Positions 44,297 to 52,308 of a DNA stretch of 64,000 nucleotides are shown here, one piece after another (position 1 is the stretch's first letter; the number at the start of each line of letters is the position of its first letter). Location: the NCBI RefSeq assembly GCF_010977555.1, contig NZ_CP048815.1, positions 4,208,501 through 4,272,500 of the forward strand, written 5' to 3'. A model generated the notes under the pieces. The model ran no database searches. It worked only from the letters and a program-made list of their open reading frames with translations, and was not told the origin of the DNA. The DNA comes from Caulobacter rhizosphaerae. GTDB lineage: Bacteria > Pseudomonadota > Alphaproteobacteria > Caulobacterales > Caulobacteraceae. A program made the translations under genes and the position numbers.

Positions 44297-44385
44297 ATTA
44301 AGCTGACCACAAGTCTATGCGTGAAAGATACAATGCCACTTAAGGTGGTTCGCGGGGCGTTTAAGTTCCGTAAAGCACGGCGACG

Positions 44386-45735
44386 TCAGAAACGCTCCAG
44401 CGCCGCATCTGGACCGAACACCCACTCCAAAAAGACCGGACGCAGATCTCGGCCACTGGCCGCTTCCATTGCCTTTTCCAGGTCGAGGCTGGTAACCGTC
44501 TTGCCGGCGTGGGCGCGGGTGTAACGTCGTAGGCCGGCCCAGAAGGCCTCTTCGCCCAGCGTGGTTCGCAGGTGGTCCATGAACAGCGCGCCCTTGCTGT
44601 ACTGGATCGCGCGGCGTGTTCCGAGGTTTGGGTAGCGACCTTCCCAGGCCAAGGGCTTGTCGAACCCCGCGGCTCGGGCCTTCTCCAATCGCCCGCGCGC
44701 CACCGCCAGTTCCGCCTCATAGGCCGCGGGTCCGTAGCGATGCTCCTTCCAGGCGGCCGTCATGAACGTCGTGACGCCTTCGTTGAGCCAGAAGTCCTTC
44801 AACGTCGCGCTGGTGACGAGATTGCCCCACCACTGGTGGGCGAGTTCGTGCGCGATGGCCCAATTCTGGCTGGGTTCGTCCGCTCGCGTCGGCAGCGCCT
44901 CGACCCCAAGCACGGAATAGGACGCCGCCTCCTGAGCCTCGCGCCCCTCGACCAGGAGCTGGCTATACGCCGCGACCGGAAGCGGCGCGCCGGCCTTGTC
45001 GGCGAAGAAGCGGACGATCCCACCGGTCTCGGCGAACCGCTGCCTCAGTTCCCCCTCGTCGGCGACGTCGCTCAGATAGACAAGTCTAGCCGCCCGGACA
45101 CGCGCGTCGACGCGCTCTTCGACGCGGGCGAACCGTCCTACCGCGAAGCCGAACAGATAGGCCGAATAGGGGCGGGGCGCCGTCCATCGGTGAATTTCAC
45201 CGCCGTCGGAGGTTCGGATCCTGGCGACCCTCCGGCCGACCGACAGCGTGTCTATTCCGGCTGGGACCTTGAGCGCGAGCGAGAACGCGGCCTTGTCGCC
45301 GAACGTCTCCTGGGCGCAGATCATCCAGTCGCAGGCAAAATAGCTCGTGTAGAGCGACGTCGCCGAACCGGAGAGGCCGCGCGCGGGCCGGCCGTGATAG
45401 GTCAGCTCCAGCCTAACGGCGCGCCCCCGCGCCAGCGGCTCGGCGAGCCTGATCGAGAGCGCCTCTCCCCCGGTTTCGACGACCACGGGGACGCCGTCGA
45501 GCGTCGCGCTGTCGATGCTGAGCGCACTACCGGAGAAGGTGAGGCTCCGTAGCCGGTCTTTGGTCGTCCGCAACGTGATGACCTCACGGCCCGACAGGGT
45601 CCTGTTCTGGATGTCGGGCGTCAGCGCCAGGGCGTAGTGCGTGACGTCGAAGCCCTCGCCGGGTCTCTCGGCGCCGAGCGTGGATCCGGCCTGTAGTAAC
45701 CAGGCGACCAGAACCAGGATGCTTGATGGGCGCAC
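44386..45735 (-). CDS. Short M1-family peptidase
   Basis: A 449-residue secreted M1 metallopeptidase. A short signal peptide (ILVLVAWLLQAGSTLG) leads to a beta-sandwich domain and the catalytic domain. The zinc site is HELAH (H296, E297, H300) and E319 in WLNEGVTTFM. The protein ends about 100 residues after this, so the C-terminal helical domain of large aminopeptidases is absent. The start is GTG. It begins 5 bases after the DUF6624 gene ends, in one operon. It is only distantly similar to the M1 enzyme at 18319. Confidence 0.88.
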   Translation of the reverse strand: MRPSSILVLVAWLLQAGSTLGAERPGEGFDVTHYALALTPDIQNRTLSGREVITLRTTKDRLRSLTFSGSALSIDSATLDGVPVVVETGGEALSIRLAEPLARGRAVRLELTYHGRPARGLSGSATSLYTSYFACDWMICAQETFGDKAAFSLALKVPAGIDTLSVGRRVARIRTSDGGEIHRWTAPRPYSAYLFGFAVGRFARVEERVDARVRAARLVYLSDVADEGELRQRFAETGGIVRFFADKAGAPLPVAAYSQLLVEGREAQEAASYSVLGVEALPTRADEPSQNWAIAHELAHQWWGNLVTSATLKDFWLNEGVTTFMTAAWKEHRYGPAAYEAELAVARGRLEKARAAGFDKPLAWEGRYPNLGTRRAIQYSKGALFMDHLRTTLGEEAFWAGLRRYTRAHAGKTVTSLDLEKAMEAASGRDLRPVFLEWVFGPDAALERF

Positions 45736-45740
45736 GTAGC

Positions 45741-46598
45741 CTATCCCGGCGTCTTAGGCGTCCCAGCGGGGACACAACGTTTGACGTACTCCTGGTGCGG
45801 CGGCAGGCCCACGGCCGCTCGGCGGGCTTCCAGCCCGCCGACGTCCTCGATCGCGACGACCGGCGTCCAGCCCGTCGGCAGGCAACGACCTTGCGTGCCG
45901 TATCTCTGCGGTCGGTTGTTCGCGGCCGCGACGCGATCGAACAGATAGGCGAAATTCAGGGGCTTGGTCTCTCCAGCGGCGACCAGGGGTTCCAGGAGCG
46001 TCAACACCTGACTCTGGAAATCAGGATCACGATCGGCGTGCTGGACCAACAGAAATGCCGCGCCGTCAGCGTCCGCGCCATGGGCGCTGATCTTGAACCA
46101 GCCCCGGGAGACGATGCGATCCCGAATCCAACGAAGGTTGTCGATTTCGACGCCGCACCCTTCGCTGGAGAGACGTTGAAAGGCGTAGGCAAGCGAAACA
46201 TCGTTCAAGCCTGTCGCCCAACTTGCCTTCCGCATCGCTGCGGTGAAGATGCTCCGGTTGAGTTGATCACGAGCGGTCCGGCGGTACAGCTCGGCGATTT
46301 CCGGATCGGTCGCTGTCTTGGCCAAGGCGCCGAACCGGCTCGCTGATCTATAGGGGTCATCGACCGGCTGCCCATCGAGAACTTTGGCATGTTGGGCCTT
46401 GCCCAGCGCGATGGCCCGGGTCGCCGCCGCAAGGTCGACATCAGGCGTTGAACTGTTGGAGAGCTGGGCTTTCGCGGCCTGCTCCCTCTGGTCCGGAGTG
46501 CCGCAGTTGACGGACAAGAAAGGCGCTCCGGAAGAGGGCGTTTGCGCGAATCCCGCGCCGGCCGACAGCGAAATGACGGCAGCCAACAGAAACTTCAC
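45741..46598 (-). CDS. Secreted DUF6624 protein
   Basis: A 285-residue exported protein with a GTG start and a signal peptide (LLAAVISLSAGAGFAQ). The C-terminal half has the DUF6624 pattern: DRIVSRGWFKISAHGADADGAAFLLVQHADRDPDFQ, then LNFAYLFDRVAAANNRPQRYGTQG. The N-terminal half looks alpha-helical and tetratricopeptide-like (SLAYAFQRLSSEG). Function unknown. First gene of an operon with the M1 peptidase. Confidence 0.75.
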   Translation of the reverse strand: MKFLLAAVISLSAGAGFAQTPSSGAPFLSVNCGTPDQREQAAKAQLSNSSTPDVDLAAATRAIALGKAQHAKVLDGQPVDDPYRSASRFGALAKTATDPEIAELYRRTARDQLNRSIFTAAMRKASWATGLNDVSLAYAFQRLSSEGCGVEIDNLRWIRDRIVSRGWFKISAHGADADGAAFLLVQHADRDPDFQSQVLTLLEPLVAAGETKPLNFAYLFDRVAAANNRPQRYGTQGRCLPTGWTPVVAIEDVGGLEARRAAVGLPPHQEYVKRCVPAGTPKTPG

Positions 46599-46798
46599 CT
46601 ACGCCCCCCATCGATAACCTCTAGTTGCCAACCTTACCCCTTTGCGCGGTGCAATAACAACGAGGCGGCGAGCTCGTCCGGCTCAGCTGGCCGCGGCCTC
46701 TCCAGCTCTTGGGTAGAATACAGCGGCCCCTTCGCAGGTCCGCACCGGGTGGAAAGCGCTAATAGACGTTTCGGGCAGGCTTCAGTTTATTCGCCCTA

Positions 46799-47740
46799 TC
46801 AGGGCACCGGCACAGGACGAGCGAGCCACATCCTATTTACACCGGCATCAATGATGACCAGATACCGCTGCAGCAGCCCATAACCTATGGACCCGTCTCC
46901 TTGCGAGATAGGCCAGGGCTTGATCGAAGCGGTGACATTGTCAGCTTGTATAGGGCCGAGCTTAACCTGCGGCAGTCGCTCGATCTGAACTTGAGTTGAT
47001 TTGGTGTGGTCCGTGACGTCGCGGTTTCGCACCGACACGCCGCTGTTCACGCCCTCGCCAACGCGCGCCCAAGCTTCGGGCGTAAGGACCAGCATATCGT
47101 TGGAGCCGAGATCCACCTCCAGGCTGACCGGCCGGTCGTTGACCAGAACCTGAATGTGCGGCCTCTCGCCGCTTAGGTCGAAGGCTGGAATTGTGGGCGG
47201 CAGCCGTGCGCCGCCGCGTGGTCCAATTCGTAGCATTCGCCGCGCCGGATCGATGGCAAGCACGTTGATCCCGAAGAAATCGGCACCAAAAACAAAATCG
47301 ATCTTCCTACCAACGATCTTAGAAAGGGCGGCCATATCCATCGTCGCCATTGCGGGCACTTCCGTCTCGAACGCACCGGGTACCGATAACGGGACCTTCG
47401 AGACGCGCCTCTTGGGCGCCGAACCATTTAGCGTAACGATGGTGCCATCGGGTGCGCCAACTTCGAGACCGGCAGCCCGCGCAAAGGCCTCATCCAATAA
47501 GCTTTGTTGCGCTCCATTATCGAGGATCGCCGACGCTTCTCGCCCCGCTACTGTGAGTTTGAAGACGATAACACCCTTCACGACTTCAAAAGGAACTGGA
47601 CGCTCGGCCTCCCGCCCGGCGTAGCGCAGGATAATTTTCGCCCTCGGCAGGGGAATGGCCGAAAGCGAAGGAGGAGAAGGCGCTGAGGTCGTTAGTTGGG
47701 CCAGCGCTGCGGCAGCGAAGATCACAGTTGGAACTGGCAT
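46799..47740 (-). CDS. Retropepsin-like aspartyl protease family protein with altered active sites
   Basis: A 313-residue exported protein. The first hydrophobic segment (TVIFAAAALAQL) looks like a signal peptide. Two aspartyl-protease half-domains are visible: VFKLTVAGREASAILDNGAQQSLLD (D74-N-G76) and IQVLVNDRPVSLEVDLGSNDMLVL (D210-L-G212). The usual D-T/S-G triad thus reads DNG and DLG. This could be a weak or inactive protease or a substrate-binding relative. It stands alone on the minus strand. Confidence 0.7.
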   Translation of the reverse strand: MPVPTVIFAAAALAQLTTSAPSPPSLSAIPLPRAKIILRYAGREAERPVPFEVVKGVIVFKLTVAGREASAILDNGAQQSLLDEAFARAAGLEVGAPDGTIVTLNGSAPKRRVSKVPLSVPGAFETEVPAMATMDMAALSKIVGRKIDFVFGADFFGINVLAIDPARRMLRIGPRGGARLPPTIPAFDLSGERPHIQVLVNDRPVSLEVDLGSNDMLVLTPEAWARVGEGVNSGVSVRNRDVTDHTKSTQVQIERLPQVKLGPIQADNVTASIKPWPISQGDGSIGYGLLQRYLVIIDAGVNRMWLARPVPVP

Positions 47741-47940
47741 CTAGCGTTACCCCGTGGCTCATCCATAAAGCCTAGCCGACGTAGAACTGGTCGGGAAGAA
47801 GACCTTCCAAAGGTCCTAACAGGGTCGAAACCCGCCATCATCGTCCCGCCGACAAGCTGACCTTCAGATCGCCGCCGCGAGCCATTGTCCGTCTCGGGTG
47901 ACACCGGCCCTTGTGGCGGAAACGGCGACGCTGGACGGGG

Positions 47941-49323
47941 TCAGGCCTTGGCCACTTCCACCGCATAGACGTGGTTGGCGCCGTGCATGTTGGAGGTGAA
48001 CACGATCCATTTCTGGTCGGGCGTGAAGGTCAGGTTCGGCTCGAGGCGATAGTCGTGCGCCGACATGTCGACCAGCTTCTCACTGGCCATCTTGTCCACC
48101 GTGATCAGGTCCTGCGTGTAGTACTGGGTCGCCGCATCGCGGATGGTCTCGGGGCGGAAGGCGTAGAGCCATTTGCCGTCCTTGGCGTGGGCGACCATGT
48201 CCTCGTCGCCGCCGTCGCCGGCGAACAGCTGGCCGTCGGGGGCCACGTTGTAGTGCACCGACCACTCGTTCTGCTCGACCCGGCGATAGAGCTTCCTGCC
48301 GGTGGCGATCTCGTGGCCGGCGATCCAGAACACCTGGCCGCGCGGGGTCTGCAGGTCGTACCAGATCCATTGGCCGTCGGCCGAGAAGAACTCGTGGCCG
48401 GCGATCTCGAAGTTCATGGTCCGGGTGTGGATCTTGGTCAGGCCCGTGCCGTCGGTGCGGATCGTCCAGATGCGGTCGACCCTGTGCCAGGGGCCTTCGT
48501 GGCAGAACATCGCCAGGGTGGGATCGGTCGGCGAGAACTGGGCGTGGCCCAGCCAGCGGACGGACTTGTGGATCACCGTGCGCGCGCCGGTCTTCAGGTC
48601 GACGGTGAAGATCTCGGCCGGCACGTCGGTCTCGAAGCGCTCGGTCATCCGCACGCCCTTGGCCTTGGCGAAGGACAGCGGCTTGCCGTCCGGGCCCAGG
48701 GCCGCGTACTCGGCCTGGCCGAAGCGTTTGCGGTCGTCCTCGGTCCTGGGCTGCAGCGGCTTGGCGCCATAGGCCACCGAGCCCAGCAGCAGGGTCCCGT
48801 CGGCGTTGATCGAGTTGATCGCCCCGGCCGGGATCTGGGCGATCTTGCGGGTCTTCTTCGTATCGACGTCGATGGCGTAGATGGTCTTGGGCCGGTCGGT
48901 CGCCAGGCCCTCGCTCCCGTCGGCCATCTTGGGCGCGGTGACCGAATAGAGCACGTCGCGCGCGTGGCGGGTGGTGAACAGCAGGTCGGCGTCGGGACCC
49001 TTGACCAGCAGGGTCAGCTTGAAGGTCTTCAGGTCGCACAGCCAGATGCCGCCGGCGCTCTTCAGGACCAGCTTGTCGCCCTGCGGCGTGTAGCCGTTCT
49101 GGTGGAAATAGAGGTTCTGCGTGCCCGGCTCGTTGGACAGCCGCACGATGCGGTGGCCGGTCTTCGGGTCGATCCAGTCGCGCGGCGGCTCGGCGGAAGA
49201 CGCGGCGGGCGCCAGAGCGGCCTGGCTCAGCGCCTGGCCCGGCGCGGCCACGGCGGCCGCCAGGGCCAGGGCGCCGCCGCCCAGGAACTGGCGGCGATGG
49301 GCCGAGATGGTCGCGTTCGACAT
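47941..49323 (-). CDS. Oligogalacturonate lyase (PL22), Tat-type leader
   Basis: A 460-residue seven-bladed beta-propeller enzyme. The leader (AHRRQFLGGGALALAAAVAAPG) is twin-arginine-like. Characteristic blocks are GHRIVRLSNEPGTQNLYFHQNGYTP, GHAQFSPTDPTLAMFCHEGPWHRVDRIW, and the His/Gln metal site HEFFSADGQWIWYD and SVHYNVAPDGQ. It splits short oligogalacturonides, finishing homogalacturonan breakdown to 4,5-unsaturated and saturated monouronates. Family members are usually cytoplasmic; an export leader is worth noting. It follows TonB receptor 3 after a hairpin. Confidence 0.93.
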   Translation of the reverse strand: MSNATISAHRRQFLGGGALALAAAVAAPGQALSQAALAPAASSAEPPRDWIDPKTGHRIVRLSNEPGTQNLYFHQNGYTPQGDKLVLKSAGGIWLCDLKTFKLTLLVKGPDADLLFTTRHARDVLYSVTAPKMADGSEGLATDRPKTIYAIDVDTKKTRKIAQIPAGAINSINADGTLLLGSVAYGAKPLQPRTEDDRKRFGQAEYAALGPDGKPLSFAKAKGVRMTERFETDVPAEIFTVDLKTGARTVIHKSVRWLGHAQFSPTDPTLAMFCHEGPWHRVDRIWTIRTDGTGLTKIHTRTMNFEIAGHEFFSADGQWIWYDLQTPRGQVFWIAGHEIATGRKLYRRVEQNEWSVHYNVAPDGQLFAGDGGDEDMVAHAKDGKWLYAFRPETIRDAATQYYTQDLITVDKMASEKLVDMSAHDYRLEPNLTFTPDQKWIVFTSNMHGANHVYAVEVAKA

Positions 49324-49360
49324 GAAGCTGCTCCCGAGAAACTGGGCCGAAAGAAAAGGA

Positions 49361-49388
49361 CCTGGAGCGGAGGACAGTCCGCTCCAGG
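49361..49388 (-). terminator. Hairpin with T-rich tail between TonB receptor 3 and PL22
   Basis: Perfect 11-bp arms CCTGGAGCGGA / TCCGCTCCAGG with a 6-base loop. On the minus strand it is followed by TCCTTTTCTTTCGG, so it looks like a rho-independent terminator or attenuator lying just after the receptor stop and before PL22. Confidence 0.7.
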
Positions 49389-49418
49389 CCAAAACGAGGA
49401 AGTGGGGGGAAGACTTCC

Positions 49419-52130
49419 TCAGTAGGTCCAGCGGACGCCGAGAATGATCTCGCGGCCGGTGTGGCGGTAGTCGTTCACGCGGTCGGCCACGTCGACATAG
49501 GCGTCGGTGTACTCGTCCGACAGGTTGATGCCCTCCAGCGTGACCGTGAGGTTGTCGCGGACCTTGTAGCTGGTCGAGAAGTCGTAATAGGTGCTGCCGT
49601 GGGTGCCGCCCTCGCTGTTGCCGTTCGAGCCCGGATAGCCGGTCAGGAAGCCCGAGCGCTTGGCGGCCGAGACGCGGGCGCTGAGCTTGTCGCGCTCGAA
49701 GTAGAGGGTGGCGTTGGCCGTGGTCTTCGACTGGCCGGTCAGCTTGTTGTAGTTCGGCGCGGCCTGGGTGCCGTAGTTCACGCTCGAGTCGACATAGGTG
49801 AAGTTGCCGATGAAGCCGAAGCCCTTCAGGGCCTCGGGCAGGAAGGTGAAGGGTTGCTGATACTGCAGCTCGACGCCCTTCAGGGTGCCGCCCGTGCCGT
49901 TGTAGGGGGTGGTGACGTCGAAGATGTCGCTGGGCGCGGCGCCGGCGCTGGTGATCAGGCTGGTGGGCAGGTTCAGCGAGCTGTAGACGGCCTGGGTCGT
50001 CTTGCTGGCGATGAAGCTGTCGATCTTCTTGTAGAACACCGCCACCGAGACCAGGGACTCCGGCGCGAAGTACCATTCGGCCGCCAGGTCGTAATTGGTG
50101 GCGCGGAACGGCTCCAGGTCGGGATTGCCGAAGTTGACCGTGCGGGTGGTGGCGCTGACCGAGCCGCCCGGCGTCAGGCTGCCCAGGGTGGGACGGGCCA
50201 TGACCTTGGCGACGCCCAGGCGCAGCATCACGCCGTCGGTCGGCTCCAGCGACAGGTTCATCGACGGCAGCACGTCGGTATAGTCGTTCTTGGCGGTGAT
50301 GTAGGTGGTGTTGACGAAGCCCTTCGACACCAGCTTGGTCCGGGCCACCCGGGCGCCGAAGTCGGCCTTCAGCGGCATGCCGCCCAGCACGGTGGCGTTG
50401 ACGATCGCCTGGCCGAAGCCGCTGAGGTCGTCCTCGGCCACGTCGCGCGTGTCGCCCGACTGGACGATCAGCGGGTAGCTGAGCAGCTTGGTGTAGGCCA
50501 GGGCCTTGTCGATGTCGGCCACCACGTAAGAGCGGTCGCCGCCCGGGAACGGGAAGTCGCGGCCGAAGCGGACGACCTTGGCGAAGGCGCCGACGCCGAC
50601 CACCTGGTTGGCGCCGGTCAGGGTCTGGTTGCGGCTCTTGTCGCGATACTTGACCACGTACTGCTGGGCGTTGACGCCGCCGCGCAGGGTCAGGTACTCG
50701 TCGACGTCATACTCCACCTCGCCGGTCGCGGTGCGCACGATGTTCAGCGCCGTGCTCTCGCGCGAGCGCATCTCGGTCAGGGTGAACAGCGCCGGATTGG
50801 CGACGTCGAAGCCGTAGTTGATGATCGGCGTGCGGTCGTTGGCGCGGGCGTCGTAGGTGTAGCCGTTGACGTCGTTGCGATCGAGCTGGAACGAGATCTG
50901 CTCGGGCATCGAATAGGCCGAGTTGGCCACGCCGATCCGGCCCTTGACCCGCAGACGGTCGCTGAAGTCGTGCTTTCCGGCCAGGCTCACCTGGGTGAAC
51001 TTGGTGTGGTCGCGCTGGATGCCGTTCTCCGAACGAACGTCCACCTTGTCGAACACGCCGTAGGTGAAGGTGTTGCGGTCGTTGATCGCATAGTCGCGGA
51101 CGATCGTGCTGCCCACGCCGGCGGCGTTGGAGCGGCTGAACGAGATGGCCTCCAGGTTGGGGCTCTCGGTGAACTGGTCGAGGTCCGAATACAGGACGTC
51201 CAGGTCGAACCGGGTCTTGTCCGACGGCTGCCACTGGGTCGAGAAGGTCAGGCCCAGGCGCTCGGAGTCGATCTTCGAGGCGGTGTAGCGCGGGATGCGC
51301 GGATAGAAGGCGTTCTGCACCTTGGCCAGCTCGGCCGGGCTGGTGCAGATCGTGCAGCCGGCGAAGTTGTCGGTGGCGTCGCGGCCCTGCCAGCGGGTGG
51401 TGTTGAAGCCTTCGGCCACCGGCTGGCGCTTGGAATAGGCCACCGAGGCCAGCACGCCGAAGGTCTGGTCCTCGTTGGCCCAGCTGACCAGGCCCGCCAC
51501 GCGGGGCAGGATGCGGTCGGTGATGCTGTTGAGGCTGCCCTCGGCCGAGCCTGCCGCCTTGAAGCCCTTGTAGTCGAACGGACGGCCCGTCTGCAGGTCG
51601 ACCGTGGCGCCCAGCGAGCCTTCCGGCGTGTCGGCCGACTGGGTCTTGCGCACGGTGATGCTGTTGAACAGCTCCGAGGCGAAGACGTTGAAGTCGAAGC
51701 CGCGGCTGCGGTTGCCGCCGCCCGTGGCGATGGCGTCGACGCCGTTGATGCGCACGCGGGTGAAGTCGGCGTTCAGGCCGCGCACGGTGATCTGGTGGCC
51801 CTCACCGCCGACCCGGTCGATGGTGACGCCCGGCAGGCGCTGGATGGCCTCGGCCAGGTTCTGGTCCGGGAAGGCCGCGATGTCCTCGGCCAGGATGGCG
51901 TCGACCGCGCCGATGCTGTCGCGCTTGACGTCCAGCGCCTTGCTGAGGCTGCTGCGGAAGCCCGTCACCACCAGTTCCTCGACCTGGGACGCTTCGTCGG
52001 CGGCCGGCGCGCCCGGGGCGGCGGTCGTCGACGACGTCTGGGCGACGGCTGCGCCGGCCAGGGTCATGGCCAGGGCCAAGGCGGAGGCGCCGGAGGCCAG
52101 CAGACGCGTTTTCAGGGTGGTCGAGATCAT
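49419..52130 (-). CDS. TonB-dependent receptor, carbohydrate type (receptor 3)
   Basis: A 903-residue outer membrane receptor. A signal peptide (ALALAMTLAGAAVAQ) is followed by ELVVTGFRSSLSKALDVKR, a plug with FPDQNLAEAIQRLPGVTI and TVRGLNADFTRVRINGVDA, and a barrel ending EIILGVRWTY. The start at 52130 is chosen because GGGGAGAA lies just upstream; the open frame continues to 52604 but crosses the divergent promoter. Divergent from PL1 and followed by PL22, so its ligand is probably oligogalacturonide. Confidence 0.93.
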   Translation of the reverse strand: MISTTLKTRLLASGASALALAMTLAGAAVAQTSSTTAAPGAPAADEASQVEELVVTGFRSSLSKALDVKRDSIGAVDAILAEDIAAFPDQNLAEAIQRLPGVTIDRVGGEGHQITVRGLNADFTRVRINGVDAIATGGGNRSRGFDFNVFASELFNSITVRKTQSADTPEGSLGATVDLQTGRPFDYKGFKAAGSAEGSLNSITDRILPRVAGLVSWANEDQTFGVLASVAYSKRQPVAEGFNTTRWQGRDATDNFAGCTICTSPAELAKVQNAFYPRIPRYTASKIDSERLGLTFSTQWQPSDKTRFDLDVLYSDLDQFTESPNLEAISFSRSNAAGVGSTIVRDYAINDRNTFTYGVFDKVDVRSENGIQRDHTKFTQVSLAGKHDFSDRLRVKGRIGVANSAYSMPEQISFQLDRNDVNGYTYDARANDRTPIINYGFDVANPALFTLTEMRSRESTALNIVRTATGEVEYDVDEYLTLRGGVNAQQYVVKYRDKSRNQTLTGANQVVGVGAFAKVVRFGRDFPFPGGDRSYVVADIDKALAYTKLLSYPLIVQSGDTRDVAEDDLSGFGQAIVNATVLGGMPLKADFGARVARTKLVSKGFVNTTYITAKNDYTDVLPSMNLSLEPTDGVMLRLGVAKVMARPTLGSLTPGGSVSATTRTVNFGNPDLEPFRATNYDLAAEWYFAPESLVSVAVFYKKIDSFIASKTTQAVYSSLNLPTSLITSAGAAPSDIFDVTTPYNGTGGTLKGVELQYQQPFTFLPEALKGFGFIGNFTYVDSSVNYGTQAAPNYNKLTGQSKTTANATLYFERDKLSARVSAAKRSGFLTGYPGSNGNSEGGTHGSTYYDFSTSYKVRDNLTVTLEGINLSDEYTDAYVDVADRVNDYRHTGREIILGVRWTY

Positions 52131-52157
52131 GCGGTTTCTCCCCGTACAAACCGGCTT

Positions 52158-52169
52158 GACACCGGTGTC
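52158..52169. promoter_or_regulatory. Perfect palindrome GACACCGGTGTC, candidate LacI-type operator
   Basis: In the gap between receptor 3 and PL1, TTGACACCGGTGTCTTG holds a perfect 12-bp palindrome centred on CG, 28 bases before the receptor start. It is the same motif as sites A and B near 33883 and 34170. Confidence 0.6.
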
Positions 52170-52195
52170 TTGGCTGGAACCACGAGTCTCAAAAT

Positions 52196-52255
52196 GTGGT
52201 ACCACTTTCCATACCTTGCAACATCCGGCGAAAGTCTGCAACTCTGGTATTACCA
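52196..52255. promoter_or_regulatory. Two further palindromes before PL1
   Basis: GTGGTACCAC at 52196-52205 and TGGTATTACCA at 52245-52255 are perfect palindromes between receptor 3 and PL1. The second fits the TNGTNNNACNA pattern of FadR-subfamily GntR sites, the class of both regulators at 6004 and 9071. Whether they bind here is unknown. Confidence 0.4.
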
Positions 52256-52308
52256 ATTCGACGCAGGTTGTGGCGTCCGGACAACTAAGTAAGAGCAAGG
52301 CTGCAATC

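Noticed and set aside
47911..49425. 504-residue frame opposite PL22
   Set aside because: Antisense shadow of the PL22 gene, with no recognisable motif.
49461..52292. 943-residue open frame antisense to TonB receptor 3
   Set aside because: Same artefact: no domain, low-complexity composition, and it crosses the divergent promoter.
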